Assembly (NCBI GenBank): GCA_016874775.1
Contig: VGTJ01000045.1
Location: 1-33,149 of the forward strand
Length of the DNA: 33,149 nt
Direction: 5' to 3'
Source of the DNA: Deltaproteobacteria bacterium
Lineage (GTDB): Bacteria; Desulfobacterota; Binatia; Bin18
Part shown: positions 1 to 7,421 of the stretch, piece by piece
Layout: every line of letters begins with the position of its first letter
How positions within the stretch are numbered: position 1 is the first letter of the stretch
Position numbers and translations under genes: made by a program
The notes under the pieces: generated by a model
Told to the model about the DNA's origin: nothing
What the model saw: the letters and a program-made list of their open reading frames with translations, nothing else
Database searches by the model: none

Positions 1-181
1 TTACCCGCTGTCATCGCTGTCAGAGTATAGAGGAATTAGTCAATTTAGTCTTTGCTTGGCTGCAAAAACGCCGGTCCTTCCCGGTGGAACGTCAGGTGTA
101 TGCGCTTCCCCTCGCCGCCTAGCACTTTCCATCGAGTGAGTTTCTATTTAGGATCATGCACCTGCGCAAGAGAGGAGATTT

Positions 182-1507
182 GTGCCGCGATTTCGTTTTG
201 TTGTGATGGGAGCCGTGTGGCTCACGATGTTCTTTCTCTTTCTCGATCGCGTGAACATCTCGCTCGCTGCGCCATATCTGATGGACGGCCTCAAGTTGAA
301 TGGCGTGGAGATGGGGATTGTTCTCAGTATGTATTACTGGGGCTATATGGCCGGGCAGCTTGGTGGTGGGATTGCTGCCGATCATTGGACGATCCGCACG
401 TGGGCCTCTGTGATGTTTCTTGCCTGGTGCGCGCTGACGGTCCTCACCGGTGTCTGTAACACGTTGTGGCAGTTAGCGCTGGTCCGTGGACTTTTCGGTG
501 CGTGTGAAGGAGCGGTCGCCAATCCTACTCACAAATTAGAAAATCACTGGGTGTTGCCCAACGAACGTGGACGCATCTACGGCATCGCTATTGGCTGCGG
601 TTATCTTGGCTTGATCCTAGGAACACCGCTGGTGAGTTGGCTGATCGATGGTTGGGGATGGCGGGTGATGTTCTATGGTACTGGCGTACTGAGCGTTATT
701 GGTGCGGTGTGTTTTTGGCTGATTGTCTATGATCATCCACGCGAGCATCCGTGGATTTCTCCGCAAGAGCGAGACTTTCTGGAGGCTGAGCTGGCGAAAG
801 ACCGTGTGACGTATGACCCAACCAGTGGGAAGGCGCAGACGCTCTCTTTTCGCCAAGCGTTTGCCATCCTTTTACAGACCCCTGCGTATTGGGGTCTATG
901 TGCGGTGAGTTTCTTTGCCTTAGGGACGTTCTTTACCAATCTGAGTTGGTTACCAGGGTATCTGGTCAAAGATCGTGGCTATACGGTTATGAGTAGTGGT
1001 CTGTATCTGATCTTGCCGTACATTGCTGCTCTGATTGGATCACTCATCGGTGGATATCTCGGTGATCGCTTGGGCAGTCGAGGCCTGGTGGCGCTCGTTG
1101 CCAGTGTTGTGACCGGACCGGCGATTATGGGGTTGGTCATGAGTCATGATGTCTCGCACGTGATTTTCTGGATGAGCCTTGCGCTCTTTGTCAATGCGGC
1201 TGCGGTGAACAGCGCCATCATTTTACTTTTTGATTTGTTGCCAGCCGAAGTCCTTGGTGTGGCGGTAGCGATTTTTTCTGGGGTGTGTGGTGGCACGGGT
1301 GGAATTCTCGGACCGTTATTGATGGGTTATGCGTACGATCGTACCGGCACGTTCTGGTGGGGGTTTGCGAGCCTCGCTGTCGGTGCGGTCATTACCGCGT
1401 TCATTCTGATTCCGATCGTAATCTATGAGAAACGAGTCAAGCGAGAGAAACAAATCAAAGCTGCACAGGCAGCGATTGGCGCCAATGTGGCGGCGGTGGC
1501 GAAGTAG
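182..1507 (+). CDS. MFS transporter, anion:cation symporter-like
   Basis: A 441-residue major facilitator superfamily permease of the inner membrane, probably importing an organic anion by proton symport. The GTG start is chosen because GAGAGGAG lies just upstream and the first hydrophobic helix begins within ten residues. Helix 1 ends in FLDRVNISLAAP, which resembles the 'DRxNIS' motif of the ACS family (galactonate, hexuronate and phthalate-type porters). About twelve hydrophobic segments can be counted, with a charged central loop around residues 190-225 and a Lys/Arg-rich cytoplasmic tail. The length is usual for the family. It is followed by a SnoaL-like gene and a MaoC pair, so a catabolic substrate such as a carboxylate is plausible, but the substrate cannot be read from the sequence. 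MFS assignment is secure; the ACS subfamily is likely. Confidence 0.9.
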   Translation: MPRFRFVVMGAVWLTMFFLFLDRVNISLAAPYLMDGLKLNGVEMGIVLSMYYWGYMAGQLGGGIAADHWTIRTWASVMFLAWCALTVLTGVCNTLWQLALVRGLFGACEGAVANPTHKLENHWVLPNERGRIYGIAIGCGYLGLILGTPLVSWLIDGWGWRVMFYGTGVLSVIGAVCFWLIVYDHPREHPWISPQERDFLEAELAKDRVTYDPTSGKAQTLSFRQAFAILLQTPAYWGLCAVSFFALGTFFTNLSWLPGYLVKDRGYTVMSSGLYLILPYIAALIGSLIGGYLGDRLGSRGLVALVASVVTGPAIMGLVMSHDVSHVIFWMSLALFVNAAAVNSAIILLFDLLPAEVLGVAVAIFSGVCGGTGGILGPLLMGYAYDRTGTFWWGFASLAVGAVITAFILIPIVIYEKRVKREKQIKAAQAAIGANVAAVAK

Positions 1508-1612
1508 GATAGGCTGTGGCTGAAGGCCTTGGGTGCGTCTCTTCGCTGGTGACAAGTCGTCGAGAAGGGAGGGGGCGACCCTGTGTGGTCGCTCAGGAAG
1601 AGGACACCCACA

Positions 1613-1626
1613 TAGGGGTGCCCCTA
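1613..1626. repeat. Short palindrome TAGGGG-TG-CCCCTA
   Basis: A 6-bp perfect inverted repeat with a 2-nt centre in the 240-bp gap between the transporter and the SnoaL-like gene. It resembles other GC-rich palindromes in this window (2182-2205, 28094-28123), which suggests a dispersed intergenic repeat rather than a gene-specific operator. There is no T-run, so it is not an obvious terminator. Confidence 0.4.
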
Positions 1627-1749
1627 CAAAACAGATTCAAACCGAACTACCCCATAAGCGCCGGATGCCTTGACTGCATCGAAAGAGGAGGCATACAGTC
1701 AACCTCAAAGTTCCATACGTTCGCAAAATGACCAAAGGAGGTATCTCTC

Positions 1750-2148
1750 ATGGGAGCAGCAGAAAATAAGAAACTCATTCAAGATATGTTTGCCGAACTA
1801 TCGAAAGGCAACGCGCAAGCATTCATGAGCAATATGGCTGATGATGTAGAGTTCACCATTATTGGTACGACCAAGTATTCTGGCACCTGCAAAGGGAAAC
1901 AAGAGTTAGTCAGCAAAGTCCTTGGTCCTTTGTCTGCGCAGCTTGAAGGTGGACTGGCCATCACGCCAGACAATTTCATTGCTGAAGGCGATTTCGTGGC
2001 GATGCAAGCACGGGGGAAATCGAACACCAAGGCTGGTGGAACCTATAACAACACCTACTGCCAGGTGTTTCGTCTCGTGAATGGTAAGGTACAGCAAGTG
2101 ACAGAATATCTGGATACGGAACTCGTGACCAAGGCGTTTGGCAAGTAA
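1750..2148 (+). CDS. SnoaL-like / nuclear transport factor 2 fold protein
   Basis: A 132-residue protein of the SnoaL/ketosteroid-isomerase-like NTF2 fold. The ATG is preceded by an excellent AAAGGAGG ribosome binding site. The N-terminal helix (ENKKLIQDMFAELSKGN), then MADDVEFTIIGTTKYSG, the central FIAEGDFVAMQARGKS strand and the C-terminal VNGKVQQVTEYLDTELV strand are the usual order of this family. Members range from isomerases and hydrolases to non-enzymatic binding proteins, so no reaction can be assigned. It stands between a transporter and a MaoC hydratase pair on the same strand, each separated by more than 100 bp, so it may be transcribed alone. The fold is confident; the function is open. 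Confidence 0.85.
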   Translation: MGAAENKKLIQDMFAELSKGNAQAFMSNMADDVEFTIIGTTKYSGTCKGKQELVSKVLGPLSAQLEGGLAITPDNFIAEGDFVAMQARGKSNTKAGGTYNNTYCQVFRLVNGKVQQVTEYLDTELVTKAFGK

Positions 2149-2181
2149 GAATGCTGGCCGTGCGTGCGGGGACTGCCCTAG

Positions 2182-2205
2182 CCCCTCTCCATGACTGGAG
2201 AGGGG
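2182..2205. repeat. 10-bp perfect hairpin
   Basis: CCCCTCTCCA, a TGAC loop and TGGAGAGGGG form a perfect 10-bp stem 33 bp after the SnoaL-like stop. It lacks a downstream U-run. The sequence type (CTCTCC...GGAGAG) recurs at 9154-9175 with a TTC loop, so a dispersed palindrome with possible transcript-end function is the best reading. Confidence 0.5.
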
Positions 2206-2277
2206 GGACGACCGCTATATCCGTGCGCAGAGCGCACGCTACAAGAAAAAGATTGCTTCACTTCTGAGAAGATACCT

Positions 2278-2736
2278 ATGACCCCAGATCGCAAAACTAT
2301 CATTGGCAAAGTCCTGCGTGAAGTGCAGTATCGTATCAGTGAAGACGACATCAAGGATTATTTGCCGGTCGCGGAAGAAGACCACCCGGCCTTTGCGACT
2401 GATGCCGGGGCCAAGGCGGCTGGATATGCGCGGCGTGTCATCCCTCCGTCGTATGCGCCATATATTTCGATTATCGGGTTACTCCGGGCGTTCGATTGGA
2501 AAGAAGATTTCTATTTTGATTACGCAACGGGAACTGCGATGTTCGGGGAACAGGAACTTGAATATCTCCGACCGATCCACGTGGGTGAGACGTTGACTGT
2601 ACACAGTGCAGTCTCTGATGTGTATGAGAAACAGGGAAAGCGTCCGTTTGATGTGATTCAGGTCAAATTCATCGTGAGTGATGAACATGGAGCACCCGCG
2701 ATTCGTGGGGCACAGTCGTATATCATCTTCAAATAA
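2278..2736 (+). CDS. MaoC-like dehydratase, N-terminal-type subunit
   Basis: A 152-residue hot-dog fold protein resembling the N-terminal half of two-domain MaoC/FAS1 dehydratases. The start MTPDRKTIIGKV is chosen because conserved sequence begins there; the open frame extends further upstream but through a hairpin repeat. The segment VAEEDHPAFATDAGAKAAGY is in the place where active family members carry the DxNPxH hydratase motif, and is degenerate here, which fits a structural partner subunit. The companion gene 34 bp downstream carries the catalytic motif. Together they probably form a heterodimeric (R)-enoyl-CoA hydratase comparable in layout to the mycobacterial HadAB type. The physiological acyl-CoA is unknown. 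Confidence 0.8.
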   Translation: MTPDRKTIIGKVLREVQYRISEDDIKDYLPVAEEDHPAFATDAGAKAAGYARRVIPPSYAPYISIIGLLRAFDWKEDFYFDYATGTAMFGEQELEYLRPIHVGETLTVHSAVSDVYEKQGKRPFDVIQVKFIVSDEHGAPAIRGAQSYIIFK

Positions 2737-2770
2737 GAACACAGGAGACCCGCCAAACTGGGGATGTGTG

Positions 2771-3217
2771 ATGGATACACGGACAAAGATGTATTTTGAC
2801 GAGATGCAGGAAGGGATGGCGATTCCGAGTGCGACCTATGGACCAATGGACCGCTACAAGTATATTCCCATTGCTATCATCCTGCGGGATACGAACCCTC
2901 TTCATCTTGATCGTGGCTATGCACACGAGCGCGGTATGCCGGACGTGGTGCAGCAAGGTCCCTTGAACGAAACTTTTCTCTATCGCTTTCTCACAGACTG
3001 GTTGCATCGACCGTGGGACTTGCGCAAAACGAAGCTGCGATTTGCGGCCAATGTCTTCCCTGGTGATCTCTTGACGTGTGGCGGGACGGTCACCCGAAAA
3101 TACCGTGAGAACGGCGAACCTCGGATCGATTGCCAAATCTGGCAGCAGAATCAAAAAGGCGAAAAGATTCTTACCGGCGAGGCGACGTTTACGTTGCCGG
3201 AAAAAACAAAAGGATAA
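2771..3217 (+). CDS. MaoC-like (R)-enoyl-CoA hydratase, catalytic subunit
   Basis: A 148-residue hot-dog hydratase. The stretch LRDTNPLHLDRGYA matches the hydratase-2 signature in which Asp and His activate water, with Arg in place of the usual Gly before the Asp. VVQQGPLNETFLYRFLTDW and the overhang sequence NVFPGDLLTCGGTVTRK are also typical. ATG at 2771 follows GGGGATGTGTG; a GTG one codon earlier is an equally possible start. It is co-directional with the N-terminal-type subunit (gap 34 bp) and very likely co-transcribed. Predicted reaction: reversible hydration of trans-2-enoyl-CoA. Substrate length or aromatic nature is not determinable. Confidence 0.85.
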   Translation: MDTRTKMYFDEMQEGMAIPSATYGPMDRYKYIPIAIILRDTNPLHLDRGYAHERGMPDVVQQGPLNETFLYRFLTDWLHRPWDLRKTKLRFAANVFPGDLLTCGGTVTRKYRENGEPRIDCQIWQQNQKGEKILTGEATFTLPEKTKG

Positions 3218-3265
3218 CTAAATCAGACCTGAGAACATTCGTACATTGTACAAGACAGACGCCGA

Positions 3266-3355
3266 GCCATGTCATTTTGCGCTACGCTCAGAATCTCTCC
3301 GAGAAACCCTTCGTTTCACTCAGGGTGACAGCGGGAGCGTGTCAATCTTTCATGG
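3266..3355 (-). repeat. Dispersed intergenic repeat, copy A
   Basis: Read on the minus strand this stretch contains CCATGAAAGA, TGTCACCCTGAGTG, an ACG(A/C)AGGGT segment and a GAGAGA segment, and it aligns along its length with 12675-12760 on the plus strand. The two copies are therefore in opposite orientation. No ORF is preserved between them. It fills most of the 233-bp gap before the cyclo-ligase. Confidence 0.7.
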
Positions 3356-3450
3356 GTCGATTTAGGAAACCGAGGAAGAGGATAACAGGACAAGGAAACG
3401 GAGAGTCGGAGAGCTGGAGAATTGAAGGGCCGTGTGGAACCGCACTTCAT

Positions 3451-4047
3451 ATGCAATCGGAAAAGTCTCATCTTCGCTCTTTGCTGCTGCAACAACGCCG
3501 CCGCCTTACGGCACAAGAAGTGACCGAAAAAAGCCAACGGATATTTGCTCATCTGCAAACATTCCGCCCCTTCCTTCACGCTCACACCGTAGTGCTGTAT
3601 AGCGCTGAAGCTGACGAAGTACAGACCGAGGCGATCTGGCAGGAAGCGGAGTCCTGCGGAAAAGCGGTGTACTATCCTCGCATCACCGCCGATCGTACAG
3701 ATCTGGAGTTTGTCCGCCGCTTTCCTAACGAACCCCTCGTTCCTGGCACGTTCAATATCCCAACCCCACCGGGGAATGATCTGCTCCCGCAATTACAGCC
3801 AACGGACATTGTGCTTACTCCAGGAGTTGGATTTGACCGACTAGGGAGGCGTCTCGGTCGAGGCAAAGGGTATTATGACCGTGCCTTTCGCGGTCCGCTC
3901 GCTCATGCGATTCGTGTTGCTTTAGCTTTTGACTGCCAAGTTGTCCTACAGGTTCCGACTGATGCTACGGATGAACGGGTCCATGCTGTCATCTCCGAGA
4001 CCGGGATTGTCGACTGCCAAAGTTCTCTCTCCTCAGGGAAGTCCTGA
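3451..4047 (+). CDS. fau: 5-formyltetrahydrofolate cyclo-ligase
   Basis: A 198-residue enzyme converting 5-formyl-THF to 5,10-methenyl-THF at the expense of ATP, in cytosolic one-carbon metabolism. The start at MQSEKSHLRSLLLQQRR gives the normal family length; the open frame runs further upstream through a dispersed repeat and is not believable there. The N-terminal Lys/Arg-rich helix binds ATP phosphate in the family. VLTPGVGFDRLGRRLGRGKGYYDR is the hallmark C-terminal motif (GxGKGYYD). No strong Shine-Dalgarno is visible. In many proteobacteria this gene neighbours 6S RNA (ssrS), and a structured RNA candidate indeed lies immediately downstream. The last residues past GIVDCQ are poorly conserved-looking. 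Confidence 0.93.
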   Translation: MQSEKSHLRSLLLQQRRRLTAQEVTEKSQRIFAHLQTFRPFLHAHTVVLYSAEADEVQTEAIWQEAESCGKAVYYPRITADRTDLEFVRRFPNEPLVPGTFNIPTPPGNDLLPQLQPTDIVLTPGVGFDRLGRRLGRGKGYYDRAFRGPLAHAIRVALAFDCQVVLQVPTDATDERVHAVISETGIVDCQSSLSSGKS

Positions 4048-4069
4048 CCCGGAATTATTATTTTTTCAC

Positions 4070-4267
4070 GCCGGAATAGGGAAGAAGTAGAGCGAAGTCA
4101 GGTGGTTAAGGAGGAGTGCATATCGGTAAAACGCTGACAAGGGCCCCCTCCAGTCCTACCTGGAGTAGAAAACCTTAAAAAAGTATGCGAAAGGAACTCC
4201 CCATAGCTCAGAGCCAGCGACAACGTGTTTGGTTACTTTCCGTAGTTGAGTAACCGCGTTTTTCGGC
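4070..4267 (+). ncRNA. ssrS: Structured RNA, candidate 6S RNA (ssrS)
   Basis: A non-coding stretch with a nested set of complementary segments. GAGC 4090-4093 pairs with GCTC 4206-4209; TGG 4103-4105 with CCA 4201-4203; GGAGT 4113-4117 with ACTCC 4196-4200; GCATA 4118-4122 with TATGC 4184-4188. At the tip CTCCAG 4148-4153 and CTGGAG 4160-4165 close a 6-nt loop. The tip is followed by AACCTTAAAA, closely like the apical hairpin plus GCCTTAAAA of E. coli 6S RNA. A side hairpin (GGTTACT 4231-4237 / AGTAACC 4249-4255) recalls the small stem in the 6S 3' strand. A weak closing stem GCCG/CGGC sets the drawn ends. Linkage to the cyclo-ligase gene is the classic 6S neighbourhood, though here the RNA is downstream. 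6S RNA would bind sigma70 RNA polymerase holoenzyme. Ends are approximate. Confidence 0.55.
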
Positions 4268-4269
4268 TG

Positions 4270-4976
4270 TCTGCTGCCTCTGCAGTCTGACTCGGTAATT
4301 TTTGTAAGGGGGGCGTGGGCAGTGCAAGATCTTATTATCCCACCACAGGCAGTCGATTTTCGCCTCTTTCATACTGATTGCTCGGTGTCGAGACGGAGGC
4401 CATCCCTCTTAACGGAACGTTGGCTGTTGTCCTATTTGCGACCAAAGACTGGGTGAACTTGCCGCTCTTCGTTCGTCAAGAAGTCGTTGCCCTTGATGAT
4501 GGCTCAAGAGGGGCGACGACAACGAAGTTCGACCGGTATTTGAGGTTAGCAGAAGGGCATATGTCATGTTGAAGCGTAGGGGTGGGGTTGGCCAACGCAA
4601 ACAGGGATCAGGAAAAAGACTTGATCCGAAGGTTGCAGGAGGGGAAAAACCAGCGCCGGAGCCTGCAATCCACATCGCTAATAGAAAGCAGCACGCGACT
4701 CCTTCTCCGGAAAATATGCGCCTGCTTCGCCATTTTCGTCCTTCCTATGTAAAAACTTTGCTTTCGAAGCTTTTGCTGGTTGGTGAAGGCCGGTCTCGGT
4801 TGTCTATCGCTCCGCCGCAGGACGAGCGTGCTGTACGGTGACATGCCGCCGACGAAGGACCGACCATCCCCGCAAGAGGGCTTTCCTCGCGAAAGCAAAG
4901 TTGCTAACTGTTCAGTCTCACATTAAGACTAGAGAGTCGAAGGGGAAATTTCGCGATCCGAGAGGAGTTGGACGTA
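4270..4976. other. Gene-poor interval with a 13-bp inverted repeat
   Basis: No open frame here has a convincing start, composition or recognisable motif. The only structure seen is a perfect 13-bp inverted repeat, AACTTTGCTTTCG at 4754-4766 and its complement at 4890-4902, enclosing 123 bp. It has no terminal duplication that I can recognise. It could be a decayed small element or an RNA stem; nothing further can be supported. Confidence 0.5.
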
Positions 4977-5396
4977 ATGGAGTTCCTAGAGAGAGCCGCC
5001 CGGCTGCGGCGTGCGCGCTGGCGGATACCTTCTTGGCGAATCGGAATCGTGCTGGTTGTAATAATGTCGGGCAGTATGTGGTTTGCTTCAGAGAGTCGCG
5101 CCGCCGCCGGGAAGCGCGACAAAACTCAATACAATTGGGATGTGCAGCATCGACCAATCCCACGAAGTTCCCTTGAGTGCGATACCCGGGAAACGCTGCA
5201 ATTCGTTCCTTCCTTATTACACAATCGTTCTCCTCAGACTGACTGTGACGTCCGCGTTCTCCAGAGTGCGATCGCCATCAATGCGCGAACACTGCATGTG
5301 AGTTTTTCGTGCAGTCATAGGGGGAGGCGCGATTTGACTTGTGGAGGCGTCAAACCGTTCTCCGCGGTACAGCAAAGGGTTCGTGGGCACTGCTAA
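4977..5396 (+). CDS. Short hypothetical protein with N-terminal signal/anchor
   Basis: A 139-residue open frame beginning at ATG 4977, nine bases after a good GAGAGGAG ribosome binding site; a TTG three codons earlier is an alternative. The N-terminus is Arg-rich and followed by RIGIVLVVIMSGSMWFASE and SRAAAG, which reads as a signal peptide or membrane anchor ending near an Ala-rich cleavage site. After about residue 45 the sequence is Cys/Ser/Arg-rich and shows no domain, so it may be the surviving 5' end of a decayed secreted-protein gene. It precedes, in the same frame, the damaged outer-membrane barrel gene. I do not recognise it; it could also be chance coding. Confidence 0.35.
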   Translation: MEFLERAARLRRARWRIPSWRIGIVLVVIMSGSMWFASESRAAAGKRDKTQYNWDVQHRPIPRSSLECDTRETLQFVPSLLHNRSPQTDCDVRVLQSAIAINARTLHVSFSCSHRGRRDLTCGGVKPFSAVQQRVRGHC

Positions 5397-5495
5397 GCTC
5401 ACGGCAGAGGAGCAAGGGGCAAAGGGGCAAAACCTGGACAACGGTTCCCCTGCGTACATATTTCCGTGTTCTTTACTGCTGAAGAGGGAGTATTC

Positions 5496-5546
5496 ATGTT
5501 GACGACGTGTGATCTATCTGTTTATGCGTGTCAGAAGCGTCGGTGA
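5496..5546 (+). pseudogene. Possible original start of the outer-membrane barrel gene, cut by TGA
   Basis: ATG 5496 follows GAAGAGGGAG at ideal spacing and is in the same frame as the barrel ORF at 5613. It reads 16 codons ending in QKRR and then meets TGA at 5544. Past that stop the same frame stays open and encodes IAGLIFLVVCVSVFLL, which would serve as a signal-peptide core, directly joined to the barrel. This suggests a nonsense mutation or sequencing error near the 5' end of one gene. A competing reading is the signal-like frame from ATG 5524 (MRVRSVGEARLITARLAVTV and on), which needs a frameshift near 5640. Confidence 0.45.
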
Positions 5547-5612
5547 AGCTCGGCTTATCACGGCCAGGCTGGCTGTCACAGTATTGCAGGCCTTATTTTT
5601 CTTGTCGTATGC

Positions 5613-7196
5613 GTGTCTGTGTTCCTCCTCCCAAGTCGATCGTGGAGTATCATTGCGCTGCGACCAGATTTGGAAATCGAAGGGTTTGTCCAGGCGCAGA
5701 ACATCCTTCGGACGCCGAAATTTCAAGGCGCCAAATTCATTCTGCAGCGCAATACCGCGCAAGTCGAAGCAAAATATCACTTCCTGCAAGAGGGCAGGGC
5801 GTTCGGGTGGCTGCCGACTGGACCCTTTGAAGATGCCTCTCTCACTGTGATTGGACGTGGCGTGTATGACTCGCTGTATGATATCGGCGATGCCTATAGC
5901 GATAAGTTTACCCAGCAAGAAAAAATAAAGCGGAAGTTCGAGTATAAATTGCGCGAGGTCTACCTCGATACTGCGCTTCCGCCGTTCTCGCTCCGTGTTG
6001 GGCGTCAGCAGATTGTGTGGGGAGAGACGGACAATTTTCGCGCACTGGATGTCATCAATCCATTGGATTTGCGGTGGCACTGGAGTCGTGAATCGTGGGA
6101 AGACATTCGTATCCCGTTGTGGATGGTGCGCGCCATTTACGACATCGGGAAAGCTGGACCTCTCGAAGAGTCTTTCGTTGAGGCGGTGTGGATTCCGTGG
6201 GACTTTCAGCGAGGGAAAACCACGACCGACCCGCGCCGGCCGTGGGCGTTCATTGGGGGCGGCCTGCGTGCGGTTGCGAATTCAGCGATTATTAACAATC
6301 AGTTGTACGATTTGCGCGTGACCGTTCGCGATCGCAAGCCTGACAGGGGACTGGAGAGCAGCCAGGGTGGGGTGCGCTTCAAAGGGATCTGGCGCGGGAT
6401 CGATTTCAGTTTTAATTACTTTTTCACTTTTGGTGATACCGGAGTGAAGGTACGGCCAGACTTATCGAGCCGTGTCGATGGTCTGACGCCCTCTGGTGCG
6501 GTAGGGACCTTCAATTCGACGATTAACCTCGTCAATGCACGGGCTCATGTGGTTGGCTTTGCTGCGAACTATTCAGAAGAAAAATATACCCAGTCAGTCT
6601 TTCGTGTCGAAGCCGCGCTTGCGACTGGCGTCCCGGTCCGCTTAGGACGATTTGCCGGTCCATTACCCTCGCGCTTCGACCCCGATAGCAATCGCTTTGA
6701 GACGGCGAATCGCACGGTGGTGATGTTGGCATTTGATCGACCGACCTGGATTCGTCCACTGAATAAGATCCGTACGTTCTTCCTCTCTGGGCAGTTCTTT
6801 TGGCGCCATTACCTTGATTACAACCGATTCTATCGTGGGGCATCGTCAGTGCGGCGAGCGATTATCGATGACCGTATCATCCCCGACCGCTTCACCAGCG
6901 TGAACACCGATCGTATCACGCAGAACGAATTTGTTATGACCTTTTCCGCCTCTACCAGCTATGGCCCAGGCGGATTGTGGCAACCCCTCTTTGTTGTTGC
7001 TTATGACCCCAAGGCCACGGCGGGATATAACCGGTTGTCGATGGACTATCTGTTCTCGAATCATTTGATCATACGCTTGACACAAGATTTCTACTGGGGG
7101 AAGTCCTACGAAGGTCCGTGGTCGATCGGTGATCGTTTTGGCCGTTCCCGCGACAGCCGCCATGAGACGATTTTGAGTGTGATATTTCAATTCTAA
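5613..7196 (+). CDS. DUF1302-type outer-membrane beta-barrel protein
   Basis: A long outer-membrane barrel, 527 codons from the first in-frame GTG, belonging to the DUF1302-like porin group often found beside hydrophobic-substrate or lipid export/uptake genes. Landmarks are LEIEGFVQAQNILRTP near the N-terminus, GRGVYDSLYDIGDAYSD, the diagnostic LRVGRQQIVWGETDNFRALD with VINPLDLRWHW, alternating aromatic strands throughout, and a terminal SVIFQF whose last Phe is the usual signal for the BAM insertion machinery. As called it lacks a normal signal peptide: MSVFLLPSRSW is only the end of a hydrophobic core. A good ATG/RBS upstream is separated by a TGA (see 5496-5546). The gene is thus either translated from a poor start, mis-sequenced, or newly inactivated. 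Family assignment is firm; expression is uncertain. Confidence 0.8.
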   Translation: MSVFLLPSRSWSIIALRPDLEIEGFVQAQNILRTPKFQGAKFILQRNTAQVEAKYHFLQEGRAFGWLPTGPFEDASLTVIGRGVYDSLYDIGDAYSDKFTQQEKIKRKFEYKLREVYLDTALPPFSLRVGRQQIVWGETDNFRALDVINPLDLRWHWSRESWEDIRIPLWMVRAIYDIGKAGPLEESFVEAVWIPWDFQRGKTTTDPRRPWAFIGGGLRAVANSAIINNQLYDLRVTVRDRKPDRGLESSQGGVRFKGIWRGIDFSFNYFFTFGDTGVKVRPDLSSRVDGLTPSGAVGTFNSTINLVNARAHVVGFAANYSEEKYTQSVFRVEAALATGVPVRLGRFAGPLPSRFDPDSNRFETANRTVVMLAFDRPTWIRPLNKIRTFFLSGQFFWRHYLDYNRFYRGASSVRRAIIDDRIIPDRFTSVNTDRITQNEFVMTFSASTSYGPGGLWQPLFVVAYDPKATAGYNRLSMDYLFSNHLIIRLTQDFYWGKSYEGPWSIGDRFGRSRDSRHETILSVIFQF

Positions 7197-7201
7197 AGAG
7201 A

Positions 7202-7330
7202 GGCTATAGGCTTCAGACTATGGGTTGTAGGGAAGACATGGAACGTGTTGCGTGAAACGTGAAACCTGAGACGAGAAACGTATCCTTTGGACATGAGACC
7301 TTGGGCTTTGGACTTGCTTTGACGCTAGAC
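7202..7330. repeat. Quasi-repetitive intergenic phrase repeats
   Basis: The gap after the barrel gene contains loosely repeated short units such as CGTGAAACGTGAAACC, GAGACGAGAAACGT, and TTTGGACATGAGACC followed by GGGCTTTGGACTTGC. Similar compositional runs occur at 3365-3425, 5405-5430, 15343-15375 and 17580-17690. No ORF or RNA fold is evident. Confidence 0.5.
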
Positions 7331-7347
7331 CCTGGACTCGGTGTAAG
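7319..7347 (+). promoter_or_regulatory. Possible sigma70-type promoter of the amidohydrolase gene
   Basis: TTGACG (7319-7324) and TGTAAG (7342-7347) are separated by 17 bp, with the -10 matching TATAAT in four of six positions. It lies about 75 bp before the amidohydrolase start and upstream of the TGAAC palindrome. The call rests only on these matches. Confidence 0.3.
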
Positions 7348-7372
7348 TCCTGTGGCATGGTCAATACAGGCC

Positions 7373-7386
7373 TGAACAAACGTTCA
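7373..7386. promoter_or_regulatory. TGAAC-N4-GTTCA palindrome, candidate repressor operator
   Basis: A perfect 5-bp half-site pair with a 4-bp spacer lies 35 bp before the amidohydrolase start codon and just after a possible promoter. TGAAC(N4)GTTCA is the sort of site used by TetR-family dimers. No TetR gene is present in the window, so the regulator, if any, is elsewhere. Confidence 0.4.
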
Positions 7387-7421
7387 TTTTAGTAACCGGA
7401 AACCCAATAAGGAGGCGCACG

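Noticed and set aside
1-181. End of an upstream gene at the left edge
   Set aside because: No open frame with plausible coding content reaches the left edge on either strand.
4070-4330. tmRNA, RNase P RNA or SRP RNA
   Set aside because: None of the diagnostic segments (tmRNA GGGGGC-type start and tag ORF, RNase P GAGGAAAGTC, SRP apical GGAAGCA/AGG core) is present.
4566-5176. Short ORFs of 91 and 112 aa in the gene-poor stretch
   Set aside because: Low-complexity Arg/Lys/Ser-rich translations with no RBS and no motif; they overlap each other in several frames.
5509-5850. 113-aa frame with a signal-like N-terminus overlapping the barrel gene
   Set aside because: Beyond residue 40 it is the shadow of the barrel; kept only as an alternative source of the barrel's signal peptide.
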